Shown here: positions 6,931 through 15,103 of the stretch, in pieces | How positions within the stretch are numbered: the first letter of the stretch is position 1 | Layout: each line of letters starts with the position of its first letter | Source: an uncultured Clostridia bacterium | GTDB taxonomy: Bacteria > Bacillota > Clostridia > Oscillospirales > Ruminococcaceae | Assembly: GCA_947177735.1 (NCBI GenBank) | Contig: CAMWVP010000005.1 | Location: forward strand, 1 to 52,295 | Direction of reading: 5' to 3' | DNA: 52,295 bases | Notes under the pieces: model-generated | Told to the model about the DNA's origin: nothing | Seen by the model: only the letters and a program-made list of their open reading frames with translations | Databases searched by the model: none | Program-made: the position numbers and the translations under genes

Positions 6931-9522
6931 TCAAGACGTAATTGAGCATTCGACTTCATTTTCCAACAAGCCTTGCCGAGCAGGGAAATTCCCATATAAA
7001 TGTACGGTGCAGTCGTGATAGATCAGCCGCGCACGTCCGATAGCTTGTTCCAGATCGGAACCGAGCATGTACTGCTGGATATTACGCAGTTCGCTATCGG
7101 CGTATGTCATCATACTAAATTCAAATCCGTGTAGCTGTGCTGTTCGAGTAGACAGTATATCGTAATTATCCATTCCCAACGACCTAGCAAATAGCACATA
7201 CACATAGGACGGACGATGATTCAGCCCTATAATTACCAGGTCTCTGCCCTCAAAGTCGTTAGTACCAACGGCTTGTCCGTAGTGCGTCCGTTGATATTTG
7301 CTGTCTATATATTTACAGTATTCCTTGAAAGTAATATAAACGCAGTCGCCATGCTTCGCAACAATATCCGTGATTGTCTTTTCGGCATTATTATCAGATA
7401 AGTATGCTCTGCTGAACGATTTACTGCTGTGCATTATAACCTTGCCTTTGTACTCGATCTGTCCAAGATCGCAGAAGTTTACAGAGGTATTAAACGCTTT
7501 CCAACAAATCCTTTCGTTGGCGGTCGCAGACATCATAATGATTTTTCCGAAATGCTCCAAACGGTTTACAACAGTAAAGCGAATGCTGTGGTCGGTGGCG
7601 CAGTAATAGAAATTTTCGCTTTCGGCAAGACCCCAGATGTTTTGAGAAAAGACTATGCCACAGTTTGTACATCTAGCCATAAATTCCGATTTATACTCGG
7701 CAGGAAAACGCAGTTCTCCAAGATGAAAATAGTGGGAATCGCCCGAAATATGCTCCTTTACCCTGCTCAATTTATTTTTTAGTAGCTCATCATCAACTGC
7801 GTTGTACAACTTGTAAAATTCATCAACCGAAACAGCCGAGCAACCGAACATTGACGGAAAAATATCCTCGTCAATGAATACGACAGCGTTTCCGATCATC
7901 TGTTCAGACATTCTGAACAGACGGGAATGGGTGGTAAAAATATGTGCGTCAGCCGGCAGATTGTTCAGCTTGCTCAAATAGGCTTGAATATACGAATTGT
8001 CCTTGCTCCATTGTTTCAGCAGTCTTATCGGTAGCTCCCCTGCACCTATCTCATATAATGAAATTATTTGTTCATATTGCTGAGTGGTAAGATGTTGATA
8101 AAGGTCTTCAATAACAGGCGTATGCGCTGCATTTATCCCCATTTGCTTCGCTGTATTGTACTTCTCCAACATCAATGCGGAGTTGGGATACGCATTGATA
8201 GTGCGGCGGTTAAAGCTTTTGAGGAATTCCAGATGAGCAAAGGATTTTCCGCTCCCCGTAGGAGCTTTCAGTATATTCACTGCAAACTCGTTTGAGACCG
8301 CATTATTAAAGAAACTCTGCATATCTTTTCTAACGCTGTCAAGCGCCACGAACCGCTCGGAATATCCCGCTATCCTTTTCATTCTGTGACGTTTGTTTTT
8401 CAGTGTAAGAATCATATTTTTCAAGTGAGGACACTCGTCGGAATACGGACAGAATCCCGCACAGCTTTGAGGTTTGTAGTTCATTCGTGCGGCATACTTC
8501 ATCTGCTCGATTTTAAATTCGGCATTGCCGTATCGGTCACTGTACTCGTTTATTATTGCCGCAAATTGACCTTGCCCGCCCTTGATATTTATAAGGTTGG
8601 TCGCAAGTCCGAACCATTGCTCATGCGGTAGTCTTATGCCGTTTTCAAAGTCGTACATCAAAGGGCATTCGTCCTTGATAGAAGATAATTTCCTTAACTG
8701 TAATGGTTCTGTTGTTTTGGTAAGTTTGATTTTAGTGTCTTTATCTTTAACCGTATCCAAAAAGTAAAGATGTTTTACCCTGTCACTTTTACACACTTTT
8801 GAGTTGTTTTCCATATAAAAATATATGGACTGAAACTCAAAAGTGTGTAATTCAGGCGGGTTTATGTTATCACTTATAAATATATCCATTCCTGTTATAG
8901 CCAAGCCATATACTGTACTAAATTTTTTCAAGAGATCCACCCATGTTGATTTAGAGCACTTGCTCTTGTTAAGACAATAATTTCTTGTTGCCACAATAAG
9001 TGTATCCAAATGGAACGTTTTACCACTATGAAACCGCACATTACTGCCCGGAAGAAATATTTTAGACAGGTCTTTTGTCGTTTGATCAGCCTCGGGAAAG
9101 ATATGCAACAGGAGCCTGTTTATTATATCCATGAGCCTCATATCTTTTACAGGTTCGTTGTACAGGAATATAAGTCGATATCTGCTCCAATTCACCGACG
9201 ACTTGGTTTCGTAGGATATAACCACAGGCAGGTCATAATCATCTGCGCGTTTCAGAGCCTCTGCATAAGCCAATTCACAGTCATTTTTCCCGTCAAAGTC
9301 CAGAATGAACAACTGCATTTCAATGATGTTTTCTTTCTTCCTGATTCCATTTTGGAAGATTGAAGAACTGATCGTATAGCCATTCTCTATTACTTCGGCA
9401 ACTTCCTCAAGCGATAACTCGCGAGGATTTTTGCCTATCGTTTTGGATATTACGCCGTAAGGTATATTGGCTTTGGGCGTATCCTTTATACAGTGCGTAT
9501 CAACGCTCAATTTAACTTTCAT
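6931..9522 (-). CDS. Primase-helicase fusion (AEP-like primase plus SF2-type helicase)
   Basis: 863 residues, ATG at 9522 behind GGAGGATAACAT. Residues ~70-170 look like an archaeo-eukaryotic-type primase core: LFILDFDGKN, SYETKSSVNWSRYRLIF, SKIFLPGSNVRF. Cys286, Cys354, Cys358 and Cys364 (CAGFCPYSDECPH) could bind zinc or an iron-sulfur cluster, as in primase C-terminal domains. Residues ~417-840 form a helicase: Walker A ILKAPTGSGKS, Walker B VVFIDEDI, motif III IIMMSATAN and motif VI SDLEQAIGRARLI. It would prime and unwind DNA to replicate the element. It is encoded opposite to the flanking element genes and ends 42 bases before the start of the same-strand Rpn-type gene. The primase assignment is from motifs only; the helicase is secure. 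Confidence 0.8.
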   Translation of the reverse strand: MKVKLSVDTHCIKDTPKANIPYGVISKTIGKNPRELSLEEVAEVIENGYTISSSIFQNGIRKKENIIEMQLFILDFDGKNDCELAYAEALKRADDYDLPVVISYETKSSVNWSRYRLIFLYNEPVKDMRLMDIINRLLLHIFPEADQTTKDLSKIFLPGSNVRFHSGKTFHLDTLIVATRNYCLNKSKCSKSTWVDLLKKFSTVYGLAITGMDIFISDNINPPELHTFEFQSIYFYMENNSKVCKSDRVKHLYFLDTVKDKDTKIKLTKTTEPLQLRKLSSIKDECPLMYDFENGIRLPHEQWFGLATNLINIKGGQGQFAAIINEYSDRYGNAEFKIEQMKYAARMNYKPQSCAGFCPYSDECPHLKNMILTLKNKRHRMKRIAGYSERFVALDSVRKDMQSFFNNAVSNEFAVNILKAPTGSGKSFAHLEFLKSFNRRTINAYPNSALMLEKYNTAKQMGINAAHTPVIEDLYQHLTTQQYEQIISLYEIGAGELPIRLLKQWSKDNSYIQAYLSKLNNLPADAHIFTTHSRLFRMSEQMIGNAVVFIDEDIFPSMFGCSAVSVDEFYKLYNAVDDELLKNKLSRVKEHISGDSHYFHLGELRFPAEYKSEFMARCTNCGIVFSQNIWGLAESENFYYCATDHSIRFTVVNRLEHFGKIIMMSATANERICWKAFNTSVNFCDLGQIEYKGKVIMHSSKSFSRAYLSDNNAEKTITDIVAKHGDCVYITFKEYCKYIDSKYQRTHYGQAVGTNDFEGRDLVIIGLNHRPSYVYVLFARSLGMDNYDILSTRTAQLHGFEFSMMTYADSELRNIQQYMLGSDLEQAIGRARLIYHDCTVHLYGNFPARQGLLENEVECSITS

Positions 9523-9566
9523 ATGTTATCCTCCATTAAGTAAAATTACTTAATGTTAATAAGTGC

Positions 9567-9605
9567 ATAAAAAATACCCCTTGACCTATTAAAAGGTCAA
9601 GGGGT
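9567..9605 (-). terminator. Strong minus-strand terminator
   Basis: Perfect 12-bp stem ACCCCTTGACCT / AGGTCAAGGGGT around ATTAAA, followed on the minus strand by ATTTTTTATG. It implies transcription entering from the right, across 9610-9890, because the only minus-strand gene to its left starts after it. Confidence 0.7.
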
Positions 9606-9890
9606 CACTGTTCTGCCTGTCGCCAAGAGCGGCAGAACGGGGACGGAACCTGTGCCTATTGCGCTCGGATAAGGCAACAAGCTCCGCCATTCGCCGCATA
9701 CTTCGCTCGGACATTCTCGATTCCGCGACATCATCTGCGACGATGCTTCTTCATTTAAACCTACAAAATATATCGATACTTTCGGGAACCCTCCAAGCCG
9801 GGTCGGGACGGAAAAGAGCCCAAAGATTAGGTTTGACCGTCAGCGGTGAGCCGGTGGGTGGGGTTACTTTTATGTTGATGTGGTTTTGAT
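9567..9890 (-). other. Unusual non-coding block with a minus-strand terminator
   Basis: The gap 9523-10059 has no convincing gene. This part is GC-richer than the AT-rich DNA on its right. It contains a perfect stem with a minus-strand T run (9576-9605) and a second stem GTTCTGCC / GGCAGAAC (9610-9638). On the minus strand one frame reads openly across ~300 bases with a single in-frame TGA near 9750 (…IDIFCRFK, stop, SIVADDVAESRM…, ending at 9589), but with no good start. It may be a decayed gene end, a terminal part of an older element or a structured RNA. See the findings. Confidence 0.4.
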
Positions 9891-9998
9891 TTGTTGCGGA
9901 TTTGCAAAAAAAATTATAGATTTTTTTGATAAACCAAGTGATTTAAGGCATTTGTGCTTGAATTTTTTTGAAAAGTGCAACATTTAGAGTTTTATATA

Positions 9999-10027
9999 TT
10001 GATTTTCATATAGTGTTATGATATAAT
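9999..10027 (+). promoter_or_regulatory. Sigma-A type promoter for the AT-rich unknown gene
   Basis: TTGATT and TATAAT separated by 17 bases, 33 bases before the ATG at 10060. With the terminator at 11647 it makes 10060-11637 an independent transcription unit. Confidence 0.65.
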
Positions 10028-10059
10028 CTTTATATAATAATGTGAAAGGTGGAACAAAA

Positions 10060-11637
10060 ATGAATTTAGAGGAAGATATGAATGAGGTAGTTGAATTAGC
10101 ATCTAAGTATATTGAAACAAAATTTGGAGGGAATTTAAAGTCATTTGATCGCAGTGACATTAAAAATACTATTACAAAATTTCTAAAAAATATGTCATCC
10201 ATTGAACAATTTAAGTTTTTTCCTTTTGAAATAATGACAACAGAAATGGTTGCGCGTTTTTGTGCAGAGCACTTGATTATGAGAGGAGCCGTTTCAAAAA
10301 GCACAGATACAATTGACAAGAAAGACGGCAAACAAGATAATGTGGCTCAGAAAAAGGAAGTTAATCGCAATTTAATGAGCGATATAAAGAATGAACGGTT
10401 TAACAAATTACGCAGTGATCGAATTATAGATTCTTTTATTATAAATAAGGAGCAATTGGGGAAAATAATTGAAGAAGACAAGTACTGTGGAAATGTTCCG
10501 GATCAAATAGAAGAAATTCTTTACAACGAACTAGACAAATTTAAAAAAAGTATTTTGAATCCCGTTCTACAAAGTGATAGCGATATTATAGATGTAAAGG
10601 GGTTGAAAGCGGACTTGTGTCAAAAATTCAATGACTTCTTTGCGTTATTAAAAGGAAACTTGTATTCAATCAAAGGCACTCCTAAGCATATGGATTATAT
10701 TTTTTGGCAGTTACAGATACAATCATGTATGATAGAAGCTGTTAACCATATAATTTATAGAACTATGATTTTGTTCATTATGGATAGGGGAGGTAGCTCT
10801 ATTGTTTTTGCACCAATGAATAGATCCCGTGTTAGTTCTTTAAAGAAAATATATTTATGTCCGCATAAAAAGTTCAAATCACCTAAAGTCATAGAAAATA
10901 TAAAACAGTTACATTTCTTAAATAGGTTATCTAAATTTACAGATACTTTTATTGAATCGCCAATCAAATCAAATATAGAGCATTCTAGAAAGGAGTGGAT
11001 ATCTGCTAATAAACCTGGTGTAGGTGAGCTAATGATGCAAGAGTTGTCCCTTAAGTTCGCTTTTTATCTTCATGATGTTGTTGAGAATGGATACAAATAC
11101 GATATTATAAAGACGTTAGATAAAGAGAACAAGAAAGACTATATGCATTATGACGAAAAATGGGAATCGTCAGCAAAGAACCGAGAGGAGTGGAAAAATT
11201 TTCTGACAGAATGCAACAGTCCCCAAATAAGTGATTCTCAGATTGAAGAATCTATGGAACGCGCACGAGAGTTTTTTTATCAAAAAGGTTTTGATGCAGG
11301 AGAGAAAGACTTTATTTACTGCGTAAAGGCATTCTGTTACGAACTGTATGTTTGCAACTCTTGTATCAGGGATACAAATGGTAAAAGAATAACAGCTAGG
11401 AACATCTCTAAGGATAAAGAAATTCCATTAAATGAAAGTATTATTTTAAATCTCGCATATGATCGTGCGCATTTTCGCCAAAAAAGACAGCTAAATGCCT
11501 ATATGAAATTTTATGATATTCTTTTTAAGATATATAAAATAACCGAAGCCTCATATTTAACGCTTGGTTCGGAAACAGGTTTAGATATTCTTTGGCAGGT
11601 TTTGATTATATATTTGCAGTTTTTTGAAGACTTTTAA
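10060..11637 (+). CDS. Unknown 525-residue protein, AT-rich cargo gene
   Basis: ATG at 10060 behind GAAAGGTGGAAC; a GTG at 10042 lies inside that ribosome site and is rejected. I recognise no domain. The protein is mostly helical and charged (N-terminal MNLEEDMNEVVELASKY), with FWQLQIQSCMIEAVNHIIYR and a hydrophobic FLIMDRG-like stretch mid-protein, IYLCPHKKF and FYLHDVVENGY, and a hydrophobic C-terminus ILWQVLIIYLQFFEDF. Codon use is markedly more AT-rich than the flanking primase-helicase and ATPase genes. It has its own promoter and terminator. A single AT-rich monocistronic gene inserted between replication genes of a mobile element is typical of cargo, including anti-phage genes, but nothing in the sequence proves that role. 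Confidence 0.7.
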   Translation: MNLEEDMNEVVELASKYIETKFGGNLKSFDRSDIKNTITKFLKNMSSIEQFKFFPFEIMTTEMVARFCAEHLIMRGAVSKSTDTIDKKDGKQDNVAQKKEVNRNLMSDIKNERFNKLRSDRIIDSFIINKEQLGKIIEEDKYCGNVPDQIEEILYNELDKFKKSILNPVLQSDSDIIDVKGLKADLCQKFNDFFALLKGNLYSIKGTPKHMDYIFWQLQIQSCMIEAVNHIIYRTMILFIMDRGGSSIVFAPMNRSRVSSLKKIYLCPHKKFKSPKVIENIKQLHFLNRLSKFTDTFIESPIKSNIEHSRKEWISANKPGVGELMMQELSLKFAFYLHDVVENGYKYDIIKTLDKENKKDYMHYDEKWESSAKNREEWKNFLTECNSPQISDSQIEESMERAREFFYQKGFDAGEKDFIYCVKAFCYELYVCNSCIRDTNGKRITARNISKDKEIPLNESIILNLAYDRAHFRQKRQLNAYMKFYDILFKIYKITEASYLTLGSETGLDILWQVLIIYLQFFEDF

Positions 11638-11646
11638 ATGCAATAT

Positions 11647-11678
11647 AAATGGGTAGCAAATGATTACTACCCATTTTT
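11647..11678 (+). terminator. Terminator of the AT-rich gene
   Basis: Stem AAATGGGTAG / CTACCCATTT with a ten-base loop and T run, ten bases after the stop of the unknown gene. Confidence 0.85.
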
Positions 11679-11785
11679 ATGCAATACAGCACCTTGTGCA
11701 AAATGCACAAACGGAGCAAAAGTAATTTGTACACTTTGAAAAAATTCGCCAAGGTTTATCTAATGCATATTTAATTAAGTTTTGC

Positions 11786-11905
11786 TATAATTAAATCAGG
11801 CTCAAATCAGCACCGGTGCCTTGAGCTAGAAAAATACCGACAAAGTCCGCTTGATCAACAGACTCTGTGGGATAAGTCTATTTATATAAGTAGGAGGATA
11901 TTATC
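11786..11905 (+). promoter_or_regulatory. Leader of the ATPase operon with a -10 box and an inverted repeat
   Basis: A TATAAT lies near 11786 with no clear -35. It is followed by the palindromic stem GCTCAA...GCACCGGTGC...TTGAGC (11800-11826), whose core is itself a perfect palindrome. It is a possible operator or RNA hairpin. The start codon at 11906 has AGGAGGATATT upstream. Nothing else is seen between 11679 and 11905. Confidence 0.4.
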
Positions 11906-14671
11906 ATGGATCAGTTTACTATCCAGCCCCAATTGCCCGAGCAACCTAATGCTTCGGAGCAATATCAAGCAAACTCACCTGATGGACAAGCTGTATATCA
12001 GGTGCAAATGCAAGTGCAGGTGCAGCCTACTACACCGATAGAGCAACAATACCAAAAGCCTCAGTTACCGCCGGTGCCGCCTCCACCTCCTTGCTTTCCG
12101 CGTGTTCAGGAATCAAGCACAAGTGAAGAGGTGGATATATTTGATAACTCGGAATTGATATTTGATAACTCAAGAGAGCATATGAAATTGCTCACCATTG
12201 TTGATAAGATTGTCAGACGAAATTCAGGAGCAATGGACTCCCAAACAGGCGTTCTATTGGGTGGACACAGTAAAACCAAGAGTACAGCATACGCTAAGGT
12301 GTTGTCCATCGGATGTGTGCGGTTGATACGAGTGTATTGTACAGTGGACGAAAACGGCAACAAATCTCCGCTCAAATGCGAGGTAGAGATTATCTATCGT
12401 GAGCCAATCGGACGGCTTTCCTTGCCTGTCGATGCGATACGCCGTAAAGACAAGTCCTTTCGGGAGGCATTGGCAAAAGCGGGTATTGCCTTTATTGGCG
12501 ACGGCTTTAAGATTTTGTGCGAGAAGTTCTCCGAACAAATTAGCAAGGCGGAAGTCCATATTGAACACACGGGCTTCTATAAAGCCGCAGACGGTACTTG
12601 GTGTCATGTCAACGATAGGGATATTGCCCTGAAAGCCGTTGATTCGCAAGGTATTCCAGAACGGCTCGGGATAGACTTCTCGACAGTATCGGACAAAAAA
12701 TTCATCCACCTGACCTTATTCTTGTGTGGCGTGTGTGGACGCATTTTCACGGTGGTGCGTAGTATGAACGTATTCCCGTTAGCAAAACTCGCAGTAGTCT
12801 ACCCCGAACGAGAGGCGGCTTTGGAGGACTTGAAGTTACTGTATTACGATAACGACAATCCGCCGCTTTACCCCGGAAAGCTCTTTGAAAATCAAATATC
12901 AGCTCTCCGAGACGAGGTTTCATTGATCTCGCTGTCCAAATCAGATTATATGAACCGAATGTGTCTTGAGACACTGGAACAGTGCGGTTCGAGACTAAAC
13001 GCGCTACCACTGCTGATTTCCGGGAGCGAGGGCACTTTTAACAATCGAAACGACGTTTTGCGGTTGAATTATGACCTTACCGGTATAGGTAGCATTGACG
13101 GTGAACTATGCTGGGCAGTTAAGGTTTTACTTAACGAACCGAGACTATCAAAGGTTTTGTCACAAAAATTTGATTATTTCTGCTCATTAGTGAAAGAAGA
13201 CACGGAAACAGTAAGTGTGCAACACCTTATAGCACTCTTGCTATCATTGGCATCATCATATTTGCCTCGTTTAGGGGTAAAAGGTGACGCTCTTCTTGTT
13301 GTACTGCAACAATATAAGGACTATCTTGTAAACAGTGCTTATTCCTCGCACGGTGTGATAGAGCGCTTGAAAACTTTCCTGACTTCTTTTAGGGATATTC
13401 CTTTGATTCGCTGTGACAACGGTATGAAACCTGACAGCAACGCGATTATCCTCAAAGATAATATGGTACTGTTTTCGCGTTCGGTATTTGATTATACCGC
13501 TGAAAAATGCGGTACTACAAGAATGGCACTGGCAAATACGCTGGACGAAATCGGGGTGCTACAAGGAAACTCCGGTCAAAAAATGCGTAATATCCGATTC
13601 GGTGACACTACAGAACGGATGTACGTGCTTGATTGTTTGGTACTGTTTGACGTTGGCGAACTTCGTCCGATGTGTGCCGATAATCATGCGCCAAAGCCTC
13701 TTTATCAAATTCCTATCGGAACGGCGGGTAACTACGATATCTACTATGATATCTATCCGTTCAATGGGGTGAAAAACAATCCGTTCGCACTGATTACGGG
13801 AGCAACGGGAACGGGCAAGTCCACGCTATGTAAAACGTTGGCGGTTAATGCGATATTGCTTGGCTTGTCTGTTGTGATTATAAGCACTGATACTTCGGCG
13901 TTTGACTTGGATTGCAATATTTTTGAGCCCGGAGAGGACACGGAAGTGTCTGTTGACCTGTTCTTTGAAGAACTGTGTACCGGATTGGACGAGGAGCAGA
14001 CCGATATCGTCAACATAGCTCGCGATATTATGCTCAAACAAGGCTGTGACAGCTATACCGACTATGACGAGGTACTGACGAGTTTTGCGGAGCTTGTCAA
14101 TGATGAAGAATGTGCTGAAAGTCTGCTAACCGTTGCGAGGAAAACCGCTTATGAACTCTCGGGCTTTTCGTGGGATAAAGCTGTTATTGACGGCGAAATC
14201 TCTCAAGTGATAGCTCAAATGCCCGTAGACGCGGACAAGATTCTTAGCGATTTCTTCGATTACAAGGCGGCGCATAAGGACGAAAAGCGGTACACGCTTT
14301 TGTTGCTTGATGAGGTTCAGGATTTCTCCTGGGACGGCAAGTCGCCGTTGGTGAAAAAAATCCTGCGTCAGGGCAGGAAGTTCGGTATTGTCGGAGTATT
14401 CTCTACACAGTATCTGAACGCGGACAGCGGTAAGAACATTGCCTCGGCGCTGAAACAGATCGGAACGCATTTTGTGTTCCGACCGTCCGACGATATTGCC
14501 GCGCTGAAACAGCTCGGTTACAAATCAAGCGACAGCAATGCCCGTGATGTACTTATTTCTCTTGAAACGGGTGAAGCATTGGCGAGCGGGAATATTTCTA
14601 CGGATATATGCCCGTTGGATTACACCGTGAAATTCACGGTAAATCAAGACGATCTCAATGATATATTATAA
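11906..14671 (+). CDS. HerA/FtsK-superfamily ATPase with a proline/glutamine-rich N-terminus
   Basis: 921 residues. The first ~70 are rich in Pro and Gln (QVQMQVQVQPTTPIEQQ, then PPVPPPPPCFP). A long middle region has no motif I recognise. Residues ~625-920 are a RecA-type ATPase: Walker A LITGATGTGKSTLCK (~632), a VVIISTDTSAFDLD strand, Walker B TLLLLDEVQDF (~798), KKILRQGRKFGIVGVFSTQ, and GTHFVFRPSD near the end. This layout fits the HerA/VirB4/FtsK group of DNA pumps used in conjugation, packaging or segregation. No relaxase or membrane helices are seen in the window. It starts the ATPase-excisionase-integrase operon. It is likely a DNA translocase of the element; the exact class is unresolved. 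Confidence 0.75.
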   Translation: MDQFTIQPQLPEQPNASEQYQANSPDGQAVYQVQMQVQVQPTTPIEQQYQKPQLPPVPPPPPCFPRVQESSTSEEVDIFDNSELIFDNSREHMKLLTIVDKIVRRNSGAMDSQTGVLLGGHSKTKSTAYAKVLSIGCVRLIRVYCTVDENGNKSPLKCEVEIIYREPIGRLSLPVDAIRRKDKSFREALAKAGIAFIGDGFKILCEKFSEQISKAEVHIEHTGFYKAADGTWCHVNDRDIALKAVDSQGIPERLGIDFSTVSDKKFIHLTLFLCGVCGRIFTVVRSMNVFPLAKLAVVYPEREAALEDLKLLYYDNDNPPLYPGKLFENQISALRDEVSLISLSKSDYMNRMCLETLEQCGSRLNALPLLISGSEGTFNNRNDVLRLNYDLTGIGSIDGELCWAVKVLLNEPRLSKVLSQKFDYFCSLVKEDTETVSVQHLIALLLSLASSYLPRLGVKGDALLVVLQQYKDYLVNSAYSSHGVIERLKTFLTSFRDIPLIRCDNGMKPDSNAIILKDNMVLFSRSVFDYTAEKCGTTRMALANTLDEIGVLQGNSGQKMRNIRFGDTTERMYVLDCLVLFDVGELRPMCADNHAPKPLYQIPIGTAGNYDIYYDIYPFNGVKNNPFALITGATGTGKSTLCKTLAVNAILLGLSVVIISTDTSAFDLDCNIFEPGEDTEVSVDLFFEELCTGLDEEQTDIVNIARDIMLKQGCDSYTDYDEVLTSFAELVNDEECAESLLTVARKTAYELSGFSWDKAVIDGEISQVIAQMPVDADKILSDFFDYKAAHKDEKRYTLLLLDEVQDFSWDGKSPLVKKILRQGRKFGIVGVFSTQYLNADSGKNIASALKQIGTHFVFRPSDDIAALKQLGYKSSDSNARDVLISLETGEALASGNISTDICPLDYTVKFTVNQDDLNDIL

Positions 14672-14713
14672 CATTGAGATCATCGAAAACTTAAATCGAA
14701 GGAGGAAATAAAC

Positions 14714-15091
14714 ATGAACGATGCTCGAAGAAATAATGGACGGCATTTGATTATGCACTTTGGTAATCAGGTGCTGCCGGATTCTCAAGACAAACAGCAG
14801 ATATCCGCTATGGTTCCCGTGCCTAAGCCGCCAAAGCAGCTTATGAACACGATAGCGGAGACCGCGAAACTCTGTCGAGAGCGCAACATGGGGCTGAACG
14901 ACAGCACCTTGCGGTATCTCTGTAAGAGTGGAGCGCTACCGTGTCTTAGGGTCGGCAACAAGACGCTTATTAACTGGAATGTACTTATCCGCTGTCTTTT
15001 CTCCGACGAACCGATTACAGCGGAAAAGTCGGAGTTGCCCAAAGAGGAAACGGGAATTATACGCCCCGTTCCCGCGCGGCTCAGACGGTGA
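14714..15091 (+). CDS. Excisionase-like DNA-binding protein
   Basis: 125 residues, ATG at 14714 behind GAAGGAGGAAATAAAC. The centre has TIAETAKLCRERNMGLNDSTLRYLC then SGALPCLRVGNKTLINWNVL, a helix-turn-helix with a wing like excisionase/AlpA-type proteins, here with a longer first segment and a basic C-terminus (VPARLRR). It lies 12 bases before the integrase, the classical xis-int order. Likely a directionality factor for the tyrosine integrase, or a regulator of it. Confidence 0.75.
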   Translation: MNDARRNNGRHLIMHFGNQVLPDSQDKQQISAMVPVPKPPKQLMNTIAETAKLCRERNMGLNDSTLRYLCKSGALPCLRVGNKTLINWNVLIRCLFSDEPITAEKSELPKEETGIIRPVPARLRR

Positions 15092-15103
15092 AAGGAGGAC
15101 GTA

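Noticed and set aside
9659-9889. Plus-strand 76-codon ORF in the intergenic block
   Set aside because: The start has no ribosome site, and the composition and stems point to the minus strand as the meaningful one; coding is unlikely.
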